The notes under the pieces were generated by a model, which ran no database searches, had not been told where the DNA came from, and worked only from the letters and a program-made list of their open reading frames with translations. Below are positions 11,301 through 23,300 of a DNA stretch of 64,000 nt, piece by piece. The translations under genes and the position numbers were made by a program. Source of the stretch: Atrichornis clamosus (lineage: Eukaryota; Chordata; Aves; Passeriformes; Menuridae); the NCBI GenBank assembly GCA_013400975.1, contig WBMZ01011623.1, positions 19,237 through 83,236 on the forward strand, given 5' to 3'. Each line of letters begins with the position of its first letter. Within the stretch, counting starts at the first letter, position 1.

Positions 11301-14300
11301 GACATGGTATATTATATAAGATGTATAGACCTTCATTGAGAACATGAGCAAAAATATGTGGATGTATTTTTATATACCAGACCAAAAACTTTGTTCATCA
11401 CACAAAAGTCTGTTTTTAAAAGAATATAGGTTTCCTTTCCCCAGCCTAAAAAGAAGTCTCTGTTCAGGGTCACAGTTCCAAGGTCACCTAAATTCAGAAA
11501 AACACAAAACCTTTGCCAAGTTCAGAGACTTTAGGGAAACTTTTAAAAAAGGCTGGAAAAATATGCTGAACTCTAGCCTTCATATCCTGAATTGCAGACT
11601 TCACTCCTCTTCCTATCTCTTTGTTTAGTGTATTCAGACTGGTTATCAAAGAAAGTTTCTTAATAGAGGGATTGTAACTGCTGAACAATTTCCCAAGGGA
11701 AGTAACAAAAGTCTGGTACTAAAGCTATTGGAAACCAGCCATGACAAAATCCTGGCACACATAATTTAAGGAAGGTTTCTCCACTGGCTCCCGAGGGATC
11801 ACTAGTTGTTCTGTTAAATAACTGCACTCTGGATAGACAGGACACAATTTACAGGTATTAGCTAAGGGAAAGGGACTTCTCTTTTGGACAGAGATGAGAA
11901 TTTCAGACTTCGAAGGAATCAGAGAATCACAGAATATTCTGAGTTGGAAGGAACCCACAAGGATCATCGAATCCAGCTCTGAAGTGAATGGCTCCTATGA
12001 GGATTGATCCCGCAGCCTTGGCATTATCAGCAGCCTGCTCTGACAAACTGAACTACTGTGGTGTTATGTCAATGAGTTGTAAAATTCCATCAATTATTGC
12101 AACAATGTCTTCTGAAATTTTGGAGCTTCATAGCTAGCATTGCATCACAGTGAGGAAGAGAACTGACATGTCTTTTATCTGCAAATTATTTGCATACATA
12201 CATACGTATATACATACATATATATATACACACATATTGTGTAATCTACATAGTTACACAGCATTTATACACACATAAAACCCAGTTTGCCATGCAGCCA
12301 GAATCTACTGAAGCTGATGGGGACCTGTTGCTCTGGAATTCTATATCCTACAAGAATCCTTTTAGACCTCTTTGTTGAGCCAAATGATTTGTAAAGATTT
12401 CTCCAAATTGGTGCTTTCAGCTATGCCATCTAGTGCTCGTAGCTATGATGTTTTGGCTTGTGCCAGAAGAGAAAACAGGACAAATCCCTTCTATTTCATC
12501 TTTAAAAAAACCTAAACCCCCTGACTGGCTGGAGTTTACACTAAAACTAGGAGGGAAAACTTGTTATATCATTTGATTTCTGCATTATTAAGTTATTAAC
12601 CATCTTCTCAGCTTTCTCTCTCTGAAAATGTGCATTGGATTAATTTTGGTAATCCTTGTTTAAAGTGTTAATTCAGATTTCTTTTTAAGACAGGAAAGAG
12701 AAGAGGTCAGGGTCTAATTAATCCAAGTGACACCCAGCTTGTAACCATCTTTTCAAAAGTCAGTATCAGTTTTCCTGAAACAAGAAGAGAAAGAATATTT
12801 AATTATAATGGCATCCAAGGTTCAGCAATATTTTTCTGGACTGTGGTACCTAACAGAGATAGATGATGTTATTTTACCTTCTAATGGAAAACTGCAGAAA
12901 GATAAAAGGCAATTGGGAAAATAAAATTATTTTCAGGAAGCTATGAATTTAACTCTCTTTAAAGCATAGATAATTCTCTTAGTGAGCCCTTAAGAGGAAT
13001 GATCATGTTTTCTGCTGCACTGACAATGAAAGGTAATCCAAGGAGATTATATTTTAGCAAATCATTAATTACATTGTTCAATATCTTAAACTGTGTGGTA
13101 AACACAGGAGATGAGTCAAACAACCCAAATCTGTCACTGCTTACTTGAAATGGGAAGTTGATGGGTTCCTTTACCACAGAAGAGATTAATTTATTTTTTT
13201 CAGATGTTTGTTGTGAAGCTGTGATATCTTAGATCAATAGGGAGAACACAAATTTAGGGGTATTTCAATTAACTTTCCCTCAACTGAAGTGCAGGAATCT
13301 GAATCTTGTATCAAATATGCTTTTACAAGACAAGTGTAAGTCTTCAGCAACATATAAAAAGGAATCATAGAATCACAGAATATGCTGAACTGGAGTGACC
13401 CATGAGGATCATCCGGTTCAGCTCCTGGCCCTGCACAGACACCCCAACAATCCCACCCTGTGCATCCCTGGGAGCATTGTCCAAATGCTCCTGGAGCTCT
13501 GGCAGCCTTGGGGCTATGACCATTCCCTGGGGAGCCTGTTCAGTGTTTCACCACCCTCTGGGGGAAGAAGCTTTTTCTGATATCCAGCCTAAGCTTCCCC
13601 TGCCACAGTGTCATGCCATTTAAGGAACTGGAATATATATACGCCTTTTGATATTGTTAGGGTCTACTTGGCCCACCCCAGCGGCACATTTAAGAGTGGA
13701 TAAGTGGATGAAGATGCATAAAATGTCACAGTTATGGGCATGAATATCATTGGAATAGTACTAAAAAGGAGACAGCAGAGTGAGATTAAATGCAAAGGTG
13801 TGTTATATGTCTCAATGACTGTACTGAGGTGATTTGTGCTAAAATATGATGGGATGAAATTAGAAATTGATGGAATTATTTAATTTGCCTGATTGGAGGC
13901 CAAAGAGGTGTGCAGAAACAAAACCAGGTGCGCTACCTCTCCTTATCTTCTTAACCTGTGCCGCTGTAGGGCTCCAGTCTTGGGGTCATGGAGACATGGT
14001 GGAATGGCTCCCATGATCAAAATGTGGCAATGAAGAGATACAGGCTCTGCAGGAATGAGAGGATGGAAAGAAGGGAAAGGGGCCTTGCCCTTCCTGTGAG
14101 AGAGCAGTTGGAATGCCTGGAGCTGTGCCAGGGAATGGGCGAGGAGCCAGCTGAGAGTGTGTGGGTTAGGAATAGAGGAGGGAGGTAAAGGCCTTATTTA
14201 GGCTGCCTGACTGGAAAGAACAAGTGGATGAGGATTTCTATAGACAGGTAAGTGCAGCTCTGGTCCTCATGGGGGTCTTTGACCACACTGATATCCACTG

Positions 14301-17300
14301 GAGGGACAGCACAGGAGGGCATAAGCAAACCAGGAGGTTCCTGGAGACCATCAAAGACAATTTCCTCACCCAAAGAGCAGAGGAGACAACAAGGAGATAT
14401 GCTCTGTGGGACCTCGTACTCACCAACAATGAGGACCTTCTTGTGGATGTGAAGGCCAAAAGGCATCCATGGCTTTACCATGAGATGGTAAAGTGAAGAA
14501 TAATTAAGAGGAGAAAGACACCTTCCTACAGGTTGTAGAGCTATTGTGTAAGACATTAAGAGTGCTGATCTATCAGTGATGGTTTCCTATTTTGAATGCT
14601 TTGACCATCCTGCCAATTTCTTGGCAAGTGAATGCCTATCTTGCACATTTCCATGCAGCTGCAGACCTCTTTGAAAGAGAAAGCTCTGCCTGAAGTCAGT
14701 TGTCCATTTCTCCTTTTTATAGTTGACTAGTGGCTGTAAATAGAAGCAGCAACATCTTCAAGAGACCACAGAAAACCAGTTCCATCCACAGGAAAGAAGC
14801 AGCTCCTGCCTTGCACAACCAACATGTGGATTCTGCACTATTGAGAGACAGGTATTGTCTTCCAGAAACAAAGAGACTGAGCCCAGAATTTAGATGGAAG
14901 GCTGAGAAAGAGCTGCCACAGTCCTATAGATGTGGTTTGCAGACTACAAATGAGATAAAGAAGCCATTGGTAAATATGCATTGAGAATAAAGGCAAAAAC
15001 ATTGTCAAGGTGGGTCTGGGAGTGCCGTCATTGACTTCCATGCACTGTACAAGGAGTAGGGACAGAGAAAAGTAGGAGACCCTAAATTTTAAAATACACT
15101 TTAAAAATCTCTTTATGTAGTTAATAATTTTCCAGCATTTTGGCTGGAAATAATACTTTGCATAGCCCCAACCTTCTGTATCCATGTCCCCATGGTCCTA
15201 CCCTCCTGTCACTGAAAAGCAACAGCCAGGGACCTCATTAAATATACAAATGCTGTTATATTTTTTAAGGGAAAAGCAGTCTAAGTATTTTAAATTTGGA
15301 TCTGTAGAGATGTTTTCTACAGCACAGAAAAGGTAGACAAAGGCAAAGAACAAGCAAAACACAGAAGTGGAGGAATAAATCTTTGATGTCTTTAATCCTC
15401 CAAATTGATAATGGTAATCCAGTACCAGAAACAAAAGAAAGGACCAGAGAAATCTCAAGACATTAGATACGCAGTGCAAACAGACTAGTCTGACCTCTTT
15501 ATAAATCACAAGCAGTAAGAGACTAGATGCCTACTTTAGCTACAGGGTTGTCTAATTCCAGTAAGCCATGGGTGAATTTTAATTTATAGCATGTATAAAT
15601 ACGACTGAGAATTCTTGGAAAGCCCTAATATTTCAGTTATTTTTCAGTTTCCTTTTTGGAGAACCAAACTCTCTAGTTCATGTAGAAGATTAGGTCTTGC
15701 AAAGATCCAAAGTCTAAAAATAAGCATTTTTAAATTTCTTGTTCTTCACTATTAATTGATGCTTTCAAGCTCTGAATAATTTATAATAATAGCAATCAAA
15801 AGCAGCTGAAATCAAGTTTTGTTATTAGGAAAATAGTGGCATATTGATAGTGCTGCATGCTTATTTATGGCTTTTTTTTGCAATAGACATACCCACCCAA
15901 AAATTTGGTCTCAGAACAAATTCTACAGAGAAGCTGTGGCTGCCTCATCCCTGGAAGTGTTCAAGGCAAGGTTGGATGGGACCTGGATGCCACTTCGCAC
16001 CGTTGTTCTGGCCAGATCAGAGCGAGGGGGGGACGAGCTCACGGTGCTCTGTGACCTTGCAGGGAGTGTCACTGGCAGAGCTGCTCTCCGGGGGGTTCGC
16101 CGACACACACCGATCGCCCCTGGCTGGATGAGTGCCCGCACGCACACACACACACTCCAGATTCCAGCAGGCGTAGAAAAAGGATGGAGGCAAAGAGGCG
16201 GGGAGGGGTTCTCTGCTTGGCGTTCTGAGGTTTAATGGGGGTCCATACCCGAAGGAGTCCAGAGACAGAGAACGCTGTAACAGCATCTTACGCTGTGTTT
16301 TATATGGGGGTAAAAAGGAGGGGAGAGAATATCAGGGTCCAATGGGGAGAGGGTCCAGGGGCGGTACAAAGAGTGGGGTGATTGGGGAGACCTAATCGAG
16401 GAAGGAGAGGGGAGAGGAGAGGGAGCAGGAGCCCATGGGGCGTCGAGTAAGAAGGGACTTTCCAGGGGACTTTCCAGAAGGGGCAGGGTAGGTAATATGA
16501 CAGACAGGGTGAATTAACACATAGGGGTGCTCACAACTTAGGGAAAAACCATGTCTTTAAACACAGGAAGGGGGAGACGATTTCTGGGACAAGAAATCGC
16601 TCTGGCAGCGCCCCACCACTGGACCTTAAGCCTTTTTGGGGCCGGCTGCTTCTTGGGCACGGCAGTGGCAACATCTACCACCGCCACACCTGGGTAATCT
16701 GGCCTAGTGGAAAGTTTATATAGGCTTTAATGCAACAGGATAATGTTGGAGTTCTGACCACACCCAGTACAAAGAGTCTATATCCTGAGCTGTAATGGCT
16801 GGCCCCACTCGAATCTCTACAGGTTTGCTTTGGGAACAACAAACTCAAACCTCCACACTTTGCTGTGGTCTTGGATGTGGATGTTACAGGCCTGGGTGCA
16901 GAGAGATTTCAGTTTCCTGACAGGCATCTGTGTGAAAGCAAGGCTTTCTCAAGGACGCTGCAGGAAAACGATTCAGAAGTATTGTAAACTATGGTCTTGT
17001 TATGAGACCAAAGAAGAAAATATATGAGGTAAGAGTTACTGGGTCCAGCCAATGCCTCTGGGGGGTGGCTGGTCAGTGAACCAATAACCTTATGTCAGTC
17101 CAGCATGCTAAGGTATATAAGCACCTTTATAAATTAATAAAGTGTCGGTTTTATCATCTACATAAAATTGTCCGTGTTGCTGGTTATCTGCTCACTAGCG
17201 ACGCTTGGATATAGCTTAAGTCACATCACCAAATTATACTTAGTGTTCTCTTTTCCTTTCCTGTTGTTACTGTGTCAGGTTTAACTTCGGGTAGCAAAAG

Positions 17301-20300
17301 AAGCCATCTGAGATCAACAGCAGACCCTGGACACAGGTGAGCAGAAGATCACAGAAAAGTATGTAGGTGTGACTGTTAGAATCTCTCCATGTTTTAGTAT
17401 TTGGGTGCTTTTCTAAAGGATTTCAGTGAGGACATGGCTGAAAAGGACTAGAAACCCACCAGACCCAGTACTCACCAGAAGAGGACCGTCTGGCTTAAAT
17501 CTGAGGTGCAGTGTCATCTGTTGCCATGCTTATTTTGAGGATTCACTGAATTACCTCAGGGCCTTGTTTCCTTTTAAGAATATATAAAGAGAGGTTCTAT
17601 AATCAGTTTCTGCTGCATTTGAACCACTTAACAGACACACAGACTGTCCTGGCTCCAGATCTTATCATTAATTCCCCCTCTCCCATAAAGAGAGGACAAG
17701 CACCTTATTTCAGCCTGCATTAGTGACCATGCCACAGTCATTACTCGTCCCAGTTTGTCAGGAATCCAGATGAATCCTTTCTGACTAGCTACTCTTCCCA
17801 TTTAGTTTTGGATAAGTTTCCTTCACTTTTCTAATTCATAATGAATTATGTTGACAGTAGTATATATATGTCAACAAAATATTGTATATGGGAATTAGAG
17901 GTAAGCCATATGCCAATTTCTGGCTATAATTCTTCAGTACTGCATGGTAGATGATATTCAGCCTCTTCTCCAACCATTTAACATACTGCCTGATTTACTT
18001 TTGTTCACTGTTTTGGAAAAAGGAAAAAACACCTTAAATGGAAAGGAATAGAAAAAGCTATTCCGAATTTATAACTTTAAAAATGTACTATTCAGCCTCT
18101 AATATGTCAGTTGCAGGAGAAAAGAATTAATCTCTATTTTTACTACAGGCAATTTTAGCTCTTGCAGATGTATTTTCATGTAGTTATGTACTGTATTCTA
18201 TAAGGTGGTATTCACTTGTGGAACACAGGACATGAAAGCTGGAGATGAGTGTGGAATGAGGATTCTACAGGTCATAAAAATACTATAATTATTAAGATCA
18301 CGTCTGTGCACTATCAGTAAAAGATGCCAATGATGAGCAGCACTGCCATATATTGGTCTAGAAAAAAATATTTGGACCTTAGTTCTATGTGAGAGAACTA
18401 ACTGATAAATTCAGCCCATGACAAGATGAAAATAAGCCATCTACTCAACATGCAACACTCATATTCCTTTAACTGGGCCCATTTGGTTTTAGAAAACCAC
18501 TTCTCTGCACAGTATTTTTAAAAAAATTGTTAAAGTGGTAGTGCTAGTACTTTATATCTGAGTCATTTTGTGATCATATTCCAAAAAAACCCTCTGTCAG
18601 AGAAAGGAGCAGCAAGGGATATCCTAAAGGACTGTGATTCAGTTTTGGATGTTTCCAGCCAAAAGTACTTAAACTTGATACCTGATGGGTGAGTAAAGGG
18701 CTGATGCAGCTCTTGCTCTGGGAGGGAGGGACAAAATTAACAGTAAAGGAGAAGAAGCCATTGGACTATTCATTCCTTGTTGCATGGATACATGCACAGA
18801 ATTACAGGTTTTTCCTTGTTCACAGGAAGGCAGAAATTCCCTCAACATTTTTAACATGAATATTTCTGTCTATAATTCTGAAACAGAACACCAGATGTTT
18901 TAAAAAACAAAGTAAAACTTGGATCTAAACATTCTGTCTCAGATACATCATTAGATTAACAAGATCATAATTTAAAATTTCCTTATAAAACTCCTCAAGC
19001 TGATCTATTTAAAGTAAAGTGACTCAAACCGGTCTAAAAGTACTGACATATTGTTCCATAGGTTGATATATTCTTATTAAAAAGCAGCTACAGTTTTCAC
19101 AAAGGAAAATTTATATTTCAAGCAGTGGAATAGGGAGACATCATAAAGTTTTTAATAGAATTACTGGATGCCTTGTGATTTGGAGTTCTTTAAAGCTACA
19201 ATGAAAATGGCATTTAAAAATAAATCATTATTCAACTCTCTGTCATTTTCCATACTCTTTAACCTAGCTAAGGGAAATAATAATTTATCTAAAAATTTGG
19301 AAGTAGAATAGACAATAAAATATATCTTTCAAGTACATGAGGGCCTCAGCTATAAAATCAACATCTACATTGGGACCTAAATGCAGGTGTAGAAACCTTT
19401 GTTAGTTTTAGTTTTATTTCTAATGTGAGAGCCAGCTACAAAGGCCCCAGTTATATAAACCATAGAGACACATCTAAACTGACAATTATGGACATTCTTG
19501 TAACTTTAATGGGGTCACTGGTAAGCTGACTGATAATCAAAAGTTAACAATGTATTAGTTTCAAGTCTAACTTCAGTTTAAAAGCACTATCTCAACTTTG
19601 GAAAACATTAGGAACTTTTGGTCTTGAGCCATTTCTTTCTTAACAGAGTTCAAAATTTACTCCAACAACACTCAGTTCCCATTTTTAGGGGCTTCTACCC
19701 AAAACACAACAATAAACAAAGGTTAAAAATTTTCAAAAGTGCATGCCCATAATACAAATTATCAAAAATTGCCTATGACACTGATTTCATAATTAGAAGA
19801 CACAACGATCATCTTGAGAAAATTAATCTGATTGGCCTCACAATTTCACAATCCTTCTAGTTTAATCTTATTACAGGTTTTGAGTGTTTTTCAATATTCA
19901 TATCTATTATTTTATGGTCATATATTGCTAAGCCACATTTGGGGATTCAGTAAATTATTTCTGTTTAGAATTAGATTAGTATCCCTGCTGCAATTTATTT
20001 TATTGATGCATTTTTGGGATTACATCAGTCTCATGATCCCAGCATGTTTTTTCTCGGGACTTTTCTCAAAGGAAATGACAACAAAGGTATTGAACTGTTA
20101 TTTCACTTCCCCATTACATTGTGGAAATGGTGTCTATTTAAATCTGTTTCTAAAATTCAATTAGATAGAAAATGTAACACATCTGAGTGTGATTTTGAAA
20201 TCATAAATGTACTTAAGTACATCTCAGGCTGAGAGAGTTCTGGCCAATATATTTCAAAGCATTCTTCATGGCCTGAGAAGCCGATGCTTGTTTCATTCCC

Positions 20301-23300
20301 ATTTTACTTTTCTTTCTTGAATTAATTAAACAATGGTTGTTCCTACACTTATATTCAGAGAGAACACCCTCGAGGGCAGAGAGGCCCTGCAGAGACCTCA
20401 ACAAATTAGAGAGATGGGCAATCACTGATTGTATGGAGCTTAACAAGGGAAAGTGCCAGATTCTGCCCCTGGGGCAGGGCCCCCCTGGCTGTGTGTGTGG
20501 ACTGGCGAAGGAGAGGCTGGAGAGCAGCTGCAGGAAGGGACCTGGGGGTGCATGGCCAGCTGGATCTGAGCCAGCAGTGCCCTGGCAGCCAGGAGGGACA
20601 TCCCTCTCCTGGGGGGCATCAGGCCCAGCATCTCTAGCCAGGCCAGGGCGAGCATTGTCCTGCTCTGCTCTGGGCTGGGGCAGCCTCACCTCGAGTGCTG
20701 GGGGCAGCTTGGGTGCCACATGGTAAGATCTAAAGCTGTTAGAGAGTGTCCAAAGGAGGGACAAGGAGACGGTGAAGAGCCCTGAGAGGCCATACAAGGA
20801 GTGGCTGAGGGCACTTGGTTTATTGAGCTGAAGCAGAGGAGGCTGAGGTCAGACCTCACGGGGCTGCAGCTCCTCCCAGGGGGCAGCACAGGGGCAGCTC
20901 CAATCTCTGCTCCCTAGGACCAGGGACAGGACCCAGGGAACAGCTGGAGCTGTGCCAGGAGAGGATTAGGTTGGATATCAGGAAAAGGTTCTTCCCCCAG
21001 AGGGTGGTGGGCACTGAACAGGCTCCCCAGGGAATGGGCATGGCCCCAAGGCTGCCAGAGCTCCAGGAGCGTTTGGACAACTCTCCCAGGCACAGGCTGG
21101 GATTGTTGGGCTGTCTGTGCAGTGGCAGGAGTTGGACTCCACGATCCTGGTGGTTCTCTTCCAACTCAGCATATTCTGTGATTCTATGATTCCTTTTTAC
21201 TAACTGATTGGTCATTTAGGCTGTTAACCTACTTATCTATATCTCCTGTACAACAGATACATATTATTTTTGTTTAGTTCTCTCTCATTCAGTCCCTCTT
21301 CTTGTCTACTTCAATAATCACCACAACCTGGGAACAGAACAAAATTAAAGTCCTATTTTTGGCCAAAATTAATATGCAAACAAACTGTTCTGGAGGTAGT
21401 TTTCTCTTACTCTATCATTGCTCATTTGCAGTAAGAATCACAGAAACATAGAATCACAGAATACTTGAGGTTGGAAAGGGCCTTTAAAGGTAATCAGGTT
21501 CTAATCTCCCTGCCCAGGAAAGGAACATCTTCCACTATCCCAGGCTGCTCCAAGCCCAACATCCAACATGGCCTTGAACACTTTCAGGGATGGGGCAGCC
21601 ACAGCTTCTCTGGGCAACCTGTGCCAGGGCCTCACCACCCTCATAATAAAAGTATCTTCCTAATATCCAACCTAAACCTTCCCTCTTTCAGTTTAAAACT
21701 TGTGCTGTCCCTAGAGACCTTGGTAAAAGTTTCTCTGCATCTTTCTTACAAGGCTTCTTTATATATGAAAAAGGCCACAATAAAGCTCCCTGGAGCTTTC
21801 TGTTCTTTAGGATAACAGCATCAAGCTTTTAATCTTTTCTCCACAAGAGGGATTTTCCAGCCCTTGGATCATGTTCATAGCCCTCCTCTAGTTCCATTCC
21901 AATATATCCATATCTTTCTTGTACCAGAGACCCCCAAGGTGGAGGCAGCTCTGCAGGTGGGGTCTCACTTGAGTGGGGCAGAGGGCCAGAACCCCCTGCT
22001 GCCCACGCTGGGGTATCTGCCTGGGACATGGGGGGGTTCTGGGCTGTGAGAGCACATTGCCAGTCCAGTTTTCATCCACCAGTATCTGCAAGTCCTCCTC
22101 CTTAGGGCAATGACTTAATTCGTTAATTTGCTAAAGAACTAAATCATGAGAACTGGAGCCTTGTGCCATCAGATGATGTATTTCCCAGCAGTTGAAGTGT
22201 TGTAGAAGTTGGTGGAAGCTCTACCTTGGCAGGTTTGTCAGGTTACTAAGTTAGCACAATGCAGCTGTAGTTACCTGTCCTTAGAGTTTTGGTGTTTCAG
22301 TGACACAGCCATTGGTACTGTGATATCAACCTAACCACCCACAGTACATCCCTTGGACAAATCTGCACTCGGTCTGGACTTCAAGCATAACTGTTAGCTC
22401 TAACTAGAGACCAAATAAAACATGGAAAGCCTCCAGGAAAGCTATTTCCTGTTTCCATATAATGGACATAATTCACAGCTCCCACATGTGATACACAATT
22501 AGAGTAGTAAATCTATTTATTCACAGAAAGAATAATGAGAGCTAAATAAATAGGAAAACTTATGAACTAGTATTATAAAAGCATTACTTTTGCTTGGAAC
22601 ACTGTTAGATATTAGCAAACATGTTCTAACAAACTGAAAAATGTCCAGAGGATTAAGTGCTAAATCTGCATAAAAAACAACTGATTTTCAGCCTGATGGA
22701 GTTCCCTTCTGTTTTAATTGTATATTACTTTCAAAGGATGGAGCTGTGGTAATAATGGTGTAGAGCTGCCTTTTGTTAACACCACACTTCTGTTCCAGGT
22801 GTAGCTGTTTCCTATCTTCCTCTCACCCAGTTTGCAACTTTGTTCATTCTTATCTCAGAAACAAAATCATGGAATGGTTGAGGTTGGAAGGAACTTTTTT
22901 GTAGATCATTCCGTTCAAGAAGTTCGATTAAGTAGGTTGCTCAGGGCCTTGGCCTGAAATAAAATTAAAGGAAATTTAACCTATGAAATTATAGGAATTT
23001 TTCTCTCTTCTCTCCCTCCTGCCCCTTCCCTTTTAGGGGGGAGGATGCTGAAAGCAAGAGCTGGTAAATACTGTCAGGTCTACCCATACTTCATCACGTG
23101 TTATTTCTACATTTTCCTCAGTCATTCTAACGGGAAGGAAAAAGCCATCCTACCCACAGCTGGCAAAGAGCTTCTCTTCAGAATTCAATTTCCTTTGCTT
23201 TTTTAGAGTGGTTAGAGATGAATAAACAAACTAAGTTTTATTAAGCTGAACTGCTACCATAACTGAACTTTGTTCTGTCACTGCAAAGTGTACAAAGAGC

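Noticed and set aside
11989..12062. tRNA-Ile gene
   Set aside because: Several substitutions in the stems and a CR1-like tail show it is the head of a SINE, not a working tRNA gene.
12878..12891. 14-nt minus-strand stretch between a superb acceptor and a fair donor
   Set aside because: It would break the reading frame between the 13.1 and 8.7 kb exons.
14730..15509. Open frames of 84-115 codons on both strands
   Set aside because: No matching acceptors or donors, no conserved protein character, and the phases of the neighbouring exons need nothing here.
20213..20889. 194-codon minus-strand open frame
   Set aside because: It is antisense to a plus-oriented CR1 with a readable RT remnant; a by-product of that repeat.
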